A DNA stretch of 64,000 nucleotides from Cyclobacterium plantarum (GCF_011290685.1 NZ_JAANYN010000007.1:242614-306613); one strand, 5' to 3'. Counted from the first letter of the stretch, positions 27,577 to 36,382 are shown. Made by a program: numbers and translations. Notes: generated from the letters alone by a model not told the origin.

Positions 27577-29967
27577 ATGAGAACACTTGTCTTTGCCTTC
27601 CTCTTGCCCTTGCTTTTGGCCTGCCAATCCAAAGATGCCGAGCGATTCTCTCTTCCTGGCCTGCAGAAGCCCGTAGAGATCATTCGCGACCAATGGGGTG
27701 TGAACCACATCTATGCCAACAACCAGCACGATTTGTTTTATGCTCAGGGTTATGCTGCTGCCAAAGACCGCCTTTTTCAATTTGAGGTCTGGAGACGGCA
27801 GGCCACCGGCACGGTAGCGGAGATCCTGGGAGCTGCAGAATTGAAGCGGGACATCGGCACCCGGCTGTTTCGGTTTCGGGGAGACATGCAGGAGGAGATG
27901 AATCATTACCATCCCGAAGGAGAAGCCATCATTACTGCCTATACGGAGGGCGTTAATGCCTACATTGAGGAAATCCGCTCCAGGCCCGATGAGCTTCCCC
28001 TGCCGTTCCGGATGCTCGGTATCCTGCCGGAAAAATGGACACCCGAGGTGGTGATATCCCGACACCAGGGGCTGCTGGGAAATATAGAAGAAGAACTGGA
28101 CCTGGGGCGGGCCGTGGCGCAACTGGGTGAAGCGCAGGTGAAAGACCTGAAGTGGTTTCACCCCAAAGACCCGGAGATTGCCCTGGATCCGCAGATCGAG
28201 CCGGAATTGTTGTTTGCAGATATTCTGGCCCTATACAAGGCCTACCGAAAACCCCTTTCCTTCAAGCCCGGCGATATCCTGCCGGAATACCGCGATCCGG
28301 AGATGGACAGCGCAGCAGAAGAAATTGCCTTCCTACCCGAGGAAGCGCCGTTTTCCCTGGGCAGCAACAATTGGGTGGTGGACGGTTCACGTACAGCCAA
28401 CGGTCATACCTATATGGCCAACGATCCGCACCGGACCATAGCCGTTCCCTCGCTGCGCTACATGGTGCACCTGAATGCCCCCGGATGGGATGTGATCGGG
28501 GGAGGGGAACCCGAGATCCCCGGCATCTCCATCGGACACAATGGCTATGGGGCATGGGGGCTGACCGTGTTCCGGACAGACGGGGAAGACCTGTACGTAT
28601 ATGAGCTGAATCCGGAGAATCCAAACCAGTACCGCTACGACGGTGCCTGGGAGGACATGAAGGTCATTATGGAGACCATTCCGGTGAAGGGCCAGGAGGA
28701 TGAGAAAGTTGCCTTGCGCTATACCCGTCACGGACCGGTGACCTATGTGGATTCCATGCACCACAAGGCCTATGCAGTACGATGCGCCTGGCTGGAACCC
28801 GGAGGGGCTCCCTACCTGGCTTCCCTGCGCATGGACCAGGCAAAAAGCTGGGAGGAATTTCGGGAAGCCTGTGCCTACAGCCATATTCCGGGGGAGAACA
28901 TGGTCTGGGCAGACAAGGACGGTACCATCGGCTGGCAAGCCGTGGGCATTGCCCCCATTCGGCGGAATTTCAGCGGCCTGGTGCCTGTGCCGGGAGATGG
29001 ACGCTACGAGTGGGAGGGCTACCTGCCCATTCCCCAGAAGCCCCACACGGTGAATCCACCGGACGACTACTTTGCTTCGGCCAACCAGAACGTGACCCCT
29101 GCCGACTATACCCATTGGGAGGCAATAGGCTTTTCCTGGGCGGATCCCTTTCGCGGCAATCGGGTGGAGGAAGTGCTGAAAGCCGGCAATGCCCTGAGCA
29201 TGGAAGACATGAAAGCCCTGCAGGTAGACTACCACAGCATTCCCGCCCGGGTCCTGGTACCCTACCTACTGGACCTTCCCCTTTCCGGCAAGGCCGCGGA
29301 GGACCGGGACCGGCTCCGGGGATGGGACCATAGGCTGGACCCGAATTCCATTCCTGCCGCCATCTACGTGGCCTTTGAAAACGAGCTAATACGCCTGGTC
29401 AGCGAGCGCTTTGTACCAGAAGCGGGGAAGAAAATGATTGGCCGAATCCAGCTGAAGAAAATCCTGGATTGGATCGCTGTCCCGGACGGGCGTTTCGGTA
29501 CCGACCCGGAGGCCGGCCGCGACAGTCTGCTGGCAGATGCCTTTGTGCAGGGACTGGCCTACCTGGAAGAAAACCTGGGTGAGAACCGGGACAACTGGCA
29601 GTACGGGCAGGAGCGGTTCAAGCATGCCTACCTGGTGCACAGCCTGGGAACGCTGGGTACCGAGGAGTTGAATGCCCAACTGAACCTCGGTCCGCTTCCG
29701 CGGGGCGGCAATGCCTATACGCCCGGTTCCACAGGGGGAAACAACCGGCAGAGTTCGGGTGCTTCCTTTCGCATCATTGTGAACACAGGAGACTGGGATG
29801 CCACACAAGCCAGCAATGCCCCCGGGCAGTCCGGCGATCCGGACAGTTCCTTTTACGACAATTTATTCGAAGCCTGGGCCAGGGACCAGTACTTTCCCCT
29901 GTATTATTCCCGGGAAAAAATCGATTCCGTGGCGGTGGATAGGACGCTGCTGGGGCCGGGGAGGTAA
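27577..29967 (+). CDS. Penicillin acylase family lipoprotein (Ntn hydrolase)
   Basis: A 796-residue exported protein starting at 27577 with lipobox LLLACQ. It has the acylase layout: the A-chain region with VEIIRDQWGVNHIYANN and AAAKDRLFQFE, then the autoprocessing site at GSNNW. Ser263 would become the N-terminal nucleophile of the B-chain. ANDPHR, GVPxIS-like PGISIGHNGYGAWGL and TRHGPV follow, as in the family. Members hydrolyse amides such as acyl-homoserine lactones or N-acyl peptides; the substrate here is open. GC is higher than in the preceding cassette. Confidence 0.9.
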   Translation: MRTLVFAFLLPLLLACQSKDAERFSLPGLQKPVEIIRDQWGVNHIYANNQHDLFYAQGYAAAKDRLFQFEVWRRQATGTVAEILGAAELKRDIGTRLFRFRGDMQEEMNHYHPEGEAIITAYTEGVNAYIEEIRSRPDELPLPFRMLGILPEKWTPEVVISRHQGLLGNIEEELDLGRAVAQLGEAQVKDLKWFHPKDPEIALDPQIEPELLFADILALYKAYRKPLSFKPGDILPEYRDPEMDSAAEEIAFLPEEAPFSLGSNNWVVDGSRTANGHTYMANDPHRTIAVPSLRYMVHLNAPGWDVIGGGEPEIPGISIGHNGYGAWGLTVFRTDGEDLYVYELNPENPNQYRYDGAWEDMKVIMETIPVKGQEDEKVALRYTRHGPVTYVDSMHHKAYAVRCAWLEPGGAPYLASLRMDQAKSWEEFREACAYSHIPGENMVWADKDGTIGWQAVGIAPIRRNFSGLVPVPGDGRYEWEGYLPIPQKPHTVNPPDDYFASANQNVTPADYTHWEAIGFSWADPFRGNRVEEVLKAGNALSMEDMKALQVDYHSIPARVLVPYLLDLPLSGKAAEDRDRLRGWDHRLDPNSIPAAIYVAFENELIRLVSERFVPEAGKKMIGRIQLKKILDWIAVPDGRFGTDPEAGRDSLLADAFVQGLAYLEENLGENRDNWQYGQERFKHAYLVHSLGTLGTEELNAQLNLGPLPRGGNAYTPGSTGGNNRQSSGASFRIIVNTGDWDATQASNAPGQSGDPDSSFYDNLFEAWARDQYFPLYYSREKIDSVAVDRTLLGPGR

Positions 29968-30186
29968 GGGTTGGGTGCATGGATTGAGAAGCGGTTAAAA
30001 GGTCCTGATCTTCAAATATTTTCTTCACAAAATCTGAAGGGGCTGCTGTTTTTTGCCTGCGAATTTCTTAATTTGACAAGGGCAAACCGGGAACGATGTG
30101 GGAGTGATAGTGAGATATACGTAACTCCATTCTGGAACATCGCTAAATACGGACGTTACCATTAATTTCAAAAAAAATATCGATAA

Positions 30187-30768
30187 ATGAAAAACTTACT
30201 TTTTGACTTCATCTCAAAATATATTCCGTTGACAGAACAAGAAAAAGATGCTCTTGTTGAGTTAGATATATTCCATGCCTTTAAGAAGGGAGCTGTCTTG
30301 CTGGAAGAAGGACAAAAATCGAATAAGGGATATTTTGTATTAAAGGGGTGTATTCGGTCATTTTATGTCATAGATGGCGATGAAAAAACAACCGCTTTCT
30401 ATACAGAAATGGAAGGCTTTACTCCTCCTTGTGTTTTAAATGGAAAGCCTTCAGAAAATTCAATTTCTTGCGTTGAAGACTCCATCCTTACGGTTTCTGA
30501 TCCTAGCATGGAAGGCGAAATCTTTCAAAAATTCCCAAAGTTTGAAACGATGTGTCGGATATTGTCTGAAGAACTGTTGGTTCAACAGCAAGTAGACTTT
30601 GATGCCTTCAAAACCTCTTCGCCGGAACAACGCTATCTGGACCTTTTGGAAAAACGACCGGATTTAATACAACGGGTGCCGCAATATCAGTTAGCTAGTT
30701 TTTTAGGAATTAAGCCACAATCTCTAAGTAGGCTAAGAACAAGAATCGTTGAAAAGAATAAGGGTTAA
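30187..30768 (+). CDS. Crp/Fnr-family regulator (small form)
   Basis: A 193-residue regulator. The N-terminal cyclic-nucleotide-binding-like domain includes FHAFKKGAVLLEEGQKSNKGYFVLKG. The C-terminal HTH includes YQLASFLGIKPQSLSRLRTRI. It is of the short Bacteroidota type with no recognisable cAMP-binding residues or Fe-S cysteines. It precedes, by 81 bp, the gene for a predicted outer-membrane protein and may regulate it. Confidence 0.85.
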   Translation: MKNLLFDFISKYIPLTEQEKDALVELDIFHAFKKGAVLLEEGQKSNKGYFVLKGCIRSFYVIDGDEKTTAFYTEMEGFTPPCVLNGKPSENSISCVEDSILTVSDPSMEGEIFQKFPKFETMCRILSEELLVQQQVDFDAFKTSSPEQRYLDLLEKRPDLIQRVPQYQLASFLGIKPQSLSRLRTRIVEKNKG

Positions 30769-30814
30769 CCTGCTTTCTTAACTTAAGTGAACGAGTTATA
30801 GCATCTCCCTAATC

Positions 30815-30822
30815 TACTTTTG
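30815..30822 (+). promoter_or_regulatory. TACTTTTG -7 element
   Basis: Exact match to the Bacteroidota -7 consensus TAnnTTTG, 27 bp before the ATG of the next gene. No convincing TTG -33 element lies at the usual distance. Confidence 0.45.
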
Positions 30823-30849
30823 CATTATCACTTTATATAAAAAGAAGAT

Positions 30850-31470
30850 ATGGGGAAAAAAACAATGTGGATCGGTTTTGTCATTTTCATAACAAATAGT
30901 TTTTACGTCAATGCACAATATTCCCGCCAGAATAGCACTTCAGAAAAATTTTTTGTTGGCAGCACCTTTTTCGTCCTTGGAAATTTCGCTGAGACAAACA
31001 GGCCTGATTTTGCACAGCTAAATTTCGGTTACCGCATCACAGAAAAGGATGTGGTATCGGTAGAACTAAAAACCTGGAAATATGCCTGGTCCCTGGGTAT
31101 TCCATATGGAGACGCTTATGAAGCCCCAGAAGAAAAGTTTCCCGGTTACATTAGAGAGTATGGTTTTGCGCTGGTTTATCAGCGATTTTGGTGGAAAGGT
31201 CTTTATACGGGACTTCATGTAATGAATGCCTGGCAACGTTTTGTTGACGAGAATAACCAGAAAATCGCAAATGGCTTTCAGATTTTTAACACTTACCGTC
31301 TAGGCTACCATATTAAGTTGTTCAAAAACAGGTTTTTCATTGAGCCATCTATTGCCATCACCCACCGTATTTTTCACACAGAAATGCCAGATGGATTCAA
31401 GCAGCAAGATGACAAATGGTCAAAATTTTTTTATGGAGAGCCCGGGCTGCATTTTGGATTTAATTTTTAG
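30850..31470 (+). CDS. Predicted outer-membrane beta-barrel protein
   Basis: A 206-residue exported protein with a hydrophobic start ending VNAQ. Alternating aromatic and polar strands (FFVGSTFFVLGNF, FAQLNFGYRITEKDVVSVELK, FALVYQRFWWKGLYTGLHVM) and a terminal FGFNF are typical of small outer-membrane barrels. No named family was recognised. It is immediately followed by an oxidoreductase relic. Confidence 0.65.
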   Translation: MGKKTMWIGFVIFITNSFYVNAQYSRQNSTSEKFFVGSTFFVLGNFAETNRPDFAQLNFGYRITEKDVVSVELKTWKYAWSLGIPYGDAYEAPEEKFPGYIREYGFALVYQRFWWKGLYTGLHVMNAWQRFVDENNQKIANGFQIFNTYRLGYHIKLFKNRFFIEPSIAITHRIFHTEMPDGFKQQDDKWSKFFYGEPGLHFGFNF

Positions 31471-31473
31471 GCA

Positions 31474-31718
31474 ATGAAAACAGGTTTTAGCACCAAATAC
31501 GGAAGTCCCCAAGTGCTTCAATTGCGAGAAGCACAAAAGTCCAATTGGAATTTATTAAAGCTCATTTTGAAAAGGGAGAGATGAAAGCCATTATCGATAG
31601 AACCTATTCACTTGAAGCCATTCAGAAAGCCCATGTTTATGTAGATATAGCAAAAAAGAAGGGAAATGTAGTGGCAGGGGGTAACGAACTAATAAAACAA
31701 AAACATACATTTAAATGA
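31474..31718 (+). pseudogene. MDR oxidoreductase relic with large internal deletion
   Basis: The first about 20 codons (MKTGFSTKYGSPQVLQLREA) match the start of an MDR oxidoreductase like the one at 20942. After a junction near 31545 the frame shifts and the rest reads as its C-terminus: FIKAHFEKGEMKAIIDRTY, then SLEAIQKAHVYVDIAKKK and GNVVAGG. Roughly 270 codons between the two halves are missing. The stop overlaps the start of the next gene. Confidence 0.85.
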
Positions 31719-32089
31719 TGAATAAAATGAAAACCATTTTAAAGCTACCACAATCAGTCATTTTGGTATTTTTACTCGGACTAATTTCATGCGAAAAAGA
31801 CGATTCCTTACCAACAAATCTTTGTGAAGTACAGAACCCGATACAGGAATTAGAGTGGTTAAAAGAAGCCATTGATGAGGTGCGTAATGATGAATACTCC
31901 TATTATTCCACGGCCTTGTACCAAGGCCGAAGAATTTTCTTTTACGGCACCTGTGATCCTTTAGCAAATTACGCATCATTTATCCGGAATTGTGCTGGAG
32001 ATAATTTGGGAGATACAAATGAGCTTTTTGACAGGCTTTTAGAAATTAAGGTGATTTGGAAGCCGGAAAACTCAAAATGTAATTTATGA
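31715..32089 (+). CDS. Small hypothetical lipoprotein
   Basis: A 124-residue protein with lipobox LLGLISCEKDD. The mature part has four cysteines (LCEVQ, YGTCDP, IRNCAG, SKCNL) that could form disulfides. No family recognised. It overlaps the MDR relic by four bases and is followed by another overlapping small ORF. Confidence 0.6.
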   Translation: MMNKMKTILKLPQSVILVFLLGLISCEKDDSLPTNLCEVQNPIQELEWLKEAIDEVRNDEYSYYSTALYQGRRIFFYGTCDPLANYASFIRNCAGDNLGDTNELFDRLLEIKVIWKPENSKCNL

Positions 32090-32253
32090 TGCAATGGATT
32101 ATTTGGAAAGCAGGCATTGCCGATTATGTTGTAATGCAACGCAATAAATCATATCTATTGACTTTATTGGTAGCTGGCTACCTCATCATTGTTCTCTTAT
32201 CGGCACTCGTGATTCGAAAAAAGAGTAAATATACCGTTGGCAGTAAGGGATAA
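32086..32253 (+). CDS. Possible small single-TM protein
   Basis: A 55-codon frame starting in the stop of the lipoprotein gene (ATGA). It has one strong TM segment (SYLLTLLVAGYLIIVLLSALV) followed by RKKSK. It could be a real small membrane protein or the tail of a lost larger gene; the surrounding decay makes the second possible. Confidence 0.35.
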   Translation: MMQWIIWKAGIADYVVMQRNKSYLLTLLVAGYLIIVLLSALVIRKKSKYTVGSKG

Positions 32254-32280
32254 AGTGCTGAAAAGAAGAAATTACTTTAA

Positions 32281-32463
32281 ATGATAGGCATTGGTTTAGC
32301 AACGCCAATGACGAATGACCAGGCTGTAAAAACCATATTGAGTGTAGGACACGTTAATTTTGAGGCGGGTGCGCACTTTCAAATCAACTCAGAAGGAAAA
32401 GTATCAGGATTTGTGCTATCAGGTCAAAATTTTGAGAACATCAGGTTTTTAAAACTAAAGTAA
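32281..32463 (+). pseudogene. Likely C-terminal relic of an exported enzyme
   Basis: A 60-codon frame ending FQINSEGKVSGFVLSGQ plus FLKLK, a pattern I associate with the small beta domain after class-C serine hydrolases. The N-terminal catalytic part is absent. Assignment tentative. Confidence 0.35.
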
Positions 32464-32580
32464 TACGATGCCAATCAGGTTAAAAATTGGTAATAAATCA
32501 CATGAAAAACCTGCAAGGTCAAACCTCATTTTGATATGAAGAAAACCAGTTGCTTGCGCAAGCTGCCAAAAAATTCCTGA

Positions 32581-32694
32581 GAATTCTCCGCTTATCCTGA
32601 TGTATGGGGCCGTGGTTTTCATTCCAGAACCGTTTTTTGGACGTATTTCAAAAAGGAAACCGGTGCGATCCCCAGGCAGTTTTTGAAAGGTTAA
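32581..32694 (+). pseudogene. AraC-family HTH C-terminal relic
   Basis: The open stretch ends GFHSRTVFWTYFKKETGAIP and then RQFLKG stop. This closely parallels GFNSKTVFNTVFKKETGMTP at the end of the regulator at 19047-20843. The upstream part is broken by stops and shifted. Directly after it lies a copy of the operator that follows the intact regulator. Confidence 0.8.
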
Positions 32695-32714
32695 ACCATT
32701 GTTTCTATACTTTT

Positions 32715-32810
32715 TTGGTTCCGAAATGTAATTCCGAACCTATACCTGAGAATGCGAACCTTTGCGAAGCATAGAAAGTGCACCTTTGTACTCGAATTAA
32801 TACGAAGACA
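32715..32810 (+). promoter_or_regulatory. AraC-type operator and core promoter, copy B
   Basis: Counterpart of the region at 20844-20941: TTGGTTCC start, CCGAACC at 32734, GCGAACC at 32754 (20 bp later), TTTG at 32761 and CACCTTTG at 32781-32788, with an ATG at 32811. Spacing matches copy A to within 2 bp over nearly 100 bp, so the two share ancestry. Confidence 0.7.
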
Positions 32811-32909
32811 ATGATTCACAAAAAAGCAGTAACCATGAATTCACAATTCAAATCTCCTGAAGACGATCAAGGTATGCTTTGTCTTTTCCAACCGAAACAG
32901 GGTGAATGA
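32811..32909 (+). pseudogene. Short relict ORF behind operator copy B
   Basis: A 32-codon frame whose ATG sits where the oxidoreductase start sits in copy A. No homology was seen. It is best read as the stub of a lost target gene, or a chance frame. Confidence 0.3.
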
Positions 32910-32965
32910 AGGATCCTGGAAGCATGGTTTTTATTTCGGTTACTTAGAATGTTTGAAACAATAAA

Positions 32966-33142
32966 ATGATTATGGAAAAGAAAGAAACAAAATACGTTGG
33001 AGTGGGAATCGCCCTGGGAACGGCCGTTGGCGCCGCCATCGGAATCGCCATGGGCAACCTGGCGATTGGCATTTCTCTGGGAATCGCCATTGGTGCTGCA
33101 CTAGGATATTCCCTGCAGCAAAAGGACAGCGACTCAGTCTGA
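32966..33142 (+). CDS. Small glycine-zipper membrane protein
   Basis: A 58-residue protein (or 56 from the ATG at 32972). After a charged start (MEKKETKY) it is almost all Gly/Ala/Ile in a zipper pattern (GVGIALGTAVGAAIGIAMG; AIGISLGIAIGAALG) ending in a charged tail. This is typical of small two-helix glycine-zipper proteins. The large minus-strand frame across it is its mirror. Confidence 0.7.
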   Translation: MIMEKKETKYVGVGIALGTAVGAAIGIAMGNLAIGISLGIAIGAALGYSLQQKDSDSV

Positions 33143-33262
33143 GGTATTAGCCCAAAGGTCCACCGGTATGAATTACTGGCAAAAATTGAATGGAAACTGT
33201 CCACCTGTAGATCCGGCTGTGGAACGGGTTAAAAACAAAGAAGCGTCTCAACTTACCGAATC

Positions 33263-34294
33263 ATGAAAAAGAAATATACCAAGCAAGTACTGAGAGTAGT
33301 CCTGATCCTTGGATCAATCGCCTCCCTCTTTTTTGTTCCCTGGCTGTTGGTGAAAGCCTGGATCCTTCCCCTGCCTGATACCATTCAGGAACAGTTGGAG
33401 GAGGCAATCGCTCATGGGTTTGACGGCATGATCGTCTATATCGACCAGGGGGGTAAGGCACCGCAGCAGTATGCTGCTGGCTGGCACAACCGGGAATCCG
33501 AAACACCGACCAAAGCCGATGCGCTGTTTAAAATTGCGAGTATCAGCAAGCTGTATGATGCAGTAGCTGTCACAAAACTGGTAAGTGAGGGACGGCTTTC
33601 TCTTGATAAAACTTTAGCGGAGTACCTGCCTGAACTTGAAGGAAAAATCCAACATGCAGACAAAATCACCTTAAGGTTGATGATTCAGCTCAGGAGCGGA
33701 ATTCCCAATTTTACAGATGCCCCTGGTTTCTGGGCTTCTCCAACCGGGTCCTACGAAGAAAGCCTTGCATTGATACTCGGGAAACCGGCCAACTTCGAAC
33801 CCGGCAAAGACTATGAATATTGCAATACCAATTACCTGTTGATCAACAAGATCATGGATGATGTGCTGGGGTATGCCAACTTTGAGTTTATCCGGGAGGA
33901 AATTTTAGACCCCCTTAAGCTCAGAAATACATACTCTTCGCTGAAGGAGGTGAATATAGACGATGTGATGAGTGGCTATCATGAAGGACATCCCTTTGAT
34001 TTAAAGGCAGACGATCATGGCATGCTGGCCACTGCAGCAGATGTAGGGATTTTTCTAAGGGCCTTGAATGAGGGATCAATGTTTAAGCCCGGAGAACAGG
34101 AAATATATGCTTCCCTTTACGAGTACGAACATGGAGGCTGGGTTCCGGGCTACCAGAGTTTTGCCACATATCATAAGGATATAGATACCGTAATTGTTGC
34201 CTTCTACAGCACAACTGACCCTAAGCTTTACAATTGGAACCTGTCAGAAATAATCAACAATAGAATGGCACAAATAATCAGAAAGAATCAATAG
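33263..34294 (+). CDS. Serine hydrolase, beta-lactamase/PBP4 fold, copy 1
   Basis: A 343-residue protein with an N-terminal signal-anchor and the class C beta-lactamase fold. The catalytic motif is S93-I-S-K96, followed by YCN in DYEYCNTNYLL and the KTG-equivalent HGG in YEHGGWVPGY. A paralogue of exactly the same length is at 43244-44275. The family includes esterases, D-amino-peptidases and beta-lactamases; no class is assigned. It probably acts in the periplasm. Confidence 0.88.
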   Translation: MKKKYTKQVLRVVLILGSIASLFFVPWLLVKAWILPLPDTIQEQLEEAIAHGFDGMIVYIDQGGKAPQQYAAGWHNRESETPTKADALFKIASISKLYDAVAVTKLVSEGRLSLDKTLAEYLPELEGKIQHADKITLRLMIQLRSGIPNFTDAPGFWASPTGSYEESLALILGKPANFEPGKDYEYCNTNYLLINKIMDDVLGYANFEFIREEILDPLKLRNTYSSLKEVNIDDVMSGYHEGHPFDLKADDHGMLATAADVGIFLRALNEGSMFKPGEQEIYASLYEYEHGGWVPGYQSFATYHKDIDTVIVAFYSTTDPKLYNWNLSEIINNRMAQIIRKNQ

Positions 34295-34423
34295 CCACAG
34301 CAACGCTATTTTCCACCGCCTCAGTAAGTGGGCGGGGAACTCACGTACACCATGGTAAAGACCGCCTGAACACACTAAAAAAGAGTGTAGGGCATAGTAA
34401 ACAAATTCAAAATAGATCAAAAA

Positions 34424-35014
34424 ATGAAAAGTTACATCATATTATTTTTGGCATTGGTAATGATGGGTTCCTGTAGCCGTTCATTGACATCTGATATCTC
34501 CCGCCAACCAACGCTTGCCGATTACCGGCTCGGTGAAAAATGGGTTTGGAAATACAAGGGTGTCACCACGGAGGGAGAAGTCCGCTCGGATGGCGAAGAC
34601 ACCAGAGAAATAGTCAGTATGAATGGCGTTTTAGGTATGACCATAGGAAGCGATACGATTCCTGTTGCTGACATTGTCAGGCCCGACGAAAGCGGTACAC
34701 CTAAATACGACTGGCCTTTGGAAGTGGGTAAAAAGTGGAAATATGAGAACAATTGGACCAGCCAGGATGGAACAACGGGAAGCCAAAGTCAGGAGGCTGA
34801 GGTATTGAGTTACCGGGAAGAAACGGTAGCAGCTGGAACATTCATGGCATACACCATTAGATACACAGGTAAGACCACAAATTCCAGAGGATACAATGCA
34901 AACGAAGAGGAAGTTTGGATGTATGCACCTGCAGTAAAAAATTTCATTAAACTGACCCAAAATCAAGGTGATTTTTTCTACGTAGAGGAATTAATCCACT
35001 ATTCAAAACCTTAA
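34424..35014 (+). CDS. Hypothetical lipoprotein
   Basis: A 196-residue lipoprotein with lipobox MMGSCS. The mature part has a beta-rich pattern (YRLGEKWVWKYKGVTTEGEV; WPLEVGKKWKYENNW; YTIRYTGKTT) common in small exported Bacteroidota proteins that share this 'K-W-x-Y' pattern. No function is known. It is separated from the serine hydrolase by 129 bp. Confidence 0.6.
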   Translation: MKSYIILFLALVMMGSCSRSLTSDISRQPTLADYRLGEKWVWKYKGVTTEGEVRSDGEDTREIVSMNGVLGMTIGSDTIPVADIVRPDESGTPKYDWPLEVGKKWKYENNWTSQDGTTGSQSQEAEVLSYREETVAAGTFMAYTIRYTGKTTNSRGYNANEEEVWMYAPAVKNFIKLTQNQGDFFYVEELIHYSKP

Positions 35015-35266
35015 TAATTCTTTATATAACAGTTAACTTTAAACTTTACGCTACCTTCAGGCGGCCTGAGCTGAGCCATTTACATGCACTGCAAAACCCT
35101 TTGACAGGTTCAGCTTACGTAAAAACATAGAGGCCCTTGCAGGGAATTTGGGGAATGGTATAGCGAAAGTACTGAATAACAGGACCTGTGTGATCAAAGT
35201 ATACCAAAGTCGATACCGAATTTTCGATAATTTTGTCTATTTTTCAAACAAGAAAAGAAAAATACC
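35015..35266. other. Intergenic with GACAGGTTCAG-type sequence
   Basis: 252 bp. Around 35090 it contains CCCTTTGACAGGTTCAGC, similar to short interspersed sequences seen in many bacterial genomes. No second copy was found in this window. A TAATTTTG -7 element at its right end is listed separately. Confidence 0.3.
35228..35235 (+). promoter_or_regulatory. TAATTTTG -7 element
   Basis: Exact match to TAnnTTTG, 31 bp before the ATG at 35267. No clear -33 TTG was found. Confidence 0.4.
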
Positions 35267-35563
35267 ATGATCCTTCAAACCAAAGAACCCACTGACCTCA
35301 ATGACTTGCAGCGGTCCTTGGAAAAGCAATTTTCCGATTATTCGGTGTATGCATTTGACAGCGCACCTCGAAAAAGCCTCATTGTACGCAAGTCTTCAAC
35401 GATTGGTGCGCAAATCTCGATTCATGAAAATGAAATCATAATTGATGCCTGTTGCCCCAATATTTTGGTATCAGGATTAATCGGTTTAATCAGTTCAATC
35501 TTACCCCCTTATCACCAGTTTGAGCGGAAAATTACTGATTTCCTGAGGAAGAGTTACAGCTGA
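35267..35563 (+). CDS. Hypothetical protein with one C-terminal hydrophobic stretch
   Basis: A 98-residue protein. The N-terminal half (DLQRSLEKQFSDYSVYAFDS; KSLIVRKSSTIGAQISIHEN) is soluble, and ILVSGLIGLISSILPP near the end is hydrophobic. No family was recognised. It has its own promoter-like element. Confidence 0.5.
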   Translation: MILQTKEPTDLNDLQRSLEKQFSDYSVYAFDSAPRKSLIVRKSSTIGAQISIHENEIIIDACCPNILVSGLIGLISSILPPYHQFERKITDFLRKSYS

Positions 35564-35633
35564 TGTGGTACTCTGGAAAAGGTTCAATAAAATAATAACC
35601 CGATATTGCAGTCTGATACATAAATCGGAGAAA

Positions 35634-35960
35634 ATGAATTGGATACTATTGGTGATTGCCGGCCTTTTTGAGGTAGCTTTTGCTGCCTGCCTCGGCAAGG
35701 CGAAAGGAGCATCCGGCGTAGAGGCTACCTACTGCTACCTGGGATTTTTGATTTGCCTTGGCATCAGCATGCTGCTGTTGGTAAAGGTGACCCAACAGCT
35801 ACCGATCGGAACGGCCTATGCGGTATGGACCGGTATTGGTGCGGTAGGGACGGTGCTGATTGGAATTGTGATTTTTAAGGAACCGGCCACCTTCTGGCGC
35901 CTGTTTTTTATCAGCACATTGATCGCCTCCATTATCGGGCTAAAAGTGGTTTCGCACTGA
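35634..35960 (+). CDS. sugE: SMR-family transporter, guanidinium-exporter (SugE/Gdx) type
   Basis: A 108-residue four-TM transporter. The start at 35634 gives [15 protein letters not shown], which carries the membrane glutamate conserved in SMR proteins. [20 protein letters not shown] and IIGLKV are SugE/Gdx-like. Family members work as dimers and export guanidinium or quaternary ammonium compounds by proton antiport. No guanidine riboswitch was recognised upstream. Confidence 0.88.
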   Translation: MNWILLVIAGLFEVAFAACLGKAKGASGVEATYCYLGFLICLGISMLLLVKVTQQLPIGTAYAVWTGIGAVGTVLIGIVIFKEPATFWRLFFISTLIASIIGLKVVSH

Positions 35961-36382
35961 CCTGATCTGGTCCGAAGGGGCCATCTATAATATAGGTTTT
36001 GAAAGCGGCATAAAGCACTGGAAAAATTTCCAGAAGACTGGGGGATTTTTTGGCCCTGAGTGAAATCACCTGGATCAGCCATGCCCGGCCCAAAGAAATT
36101 GAGGATTATTGGCATCAGGCCTACCCGGAAATCGCTACCGCATCCGATAAAATCAGGATATTAGAGCACAATGGGTTTTCACCGGTAGCCTATTTTTGTC
36201 TTTCGCCGGAAAGGTGGACTGATCATTATTATAAGCCCCTGGAAAAGCGGTTTGTAGCTTTTCTGGATCAGCATGCGCATTCCGAACCTCCCAGAAAAGT
36301 GGTTGAAGATACGAAAATGGAATTGTATCAAAAATACAAGGCCTATTACAGTTATGGGTTTTATATTGCGAAGAAAATATAG
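35959..36382 (+). pseudogene. SAM-dependent methyltransferase relic, truncated and frameshifted
   Basis: The reading starts at the SMR stop with [20 protein letters not shown] (the middle of a class I methyltransferase). It then shifts frame in a run of six T near 36045-36050 and continues as [20 protein letters not shown] and SYGFYIAKK, its normal C-terminus. The SAM-binding N-terminal half is missing. Confidence 0.85.

Noticed and set aside
28387..29235. Long minus-strand frame (282 codons) inside the penicillin acylase gene
   Set aside because: It mirrors a GC-rich coding strand, its translation has no family pattern, and the plus-strand protein is clearly real. The same applies to the minus-strand frame at 23964-24596 in the amidohydrolase gene.
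32944..33204. Minus-strand frame of 86 codons
   Set aside because: It is the antisense image of the glycine-zipper gene, hence its repetitive Pro/Met/Ala content.
35085..35110. GACAGGTTCAG sequence considered as a REP-type repeat
   Set aside because: No second copy in this window was found by eye, so repeat status cannot be supported here.
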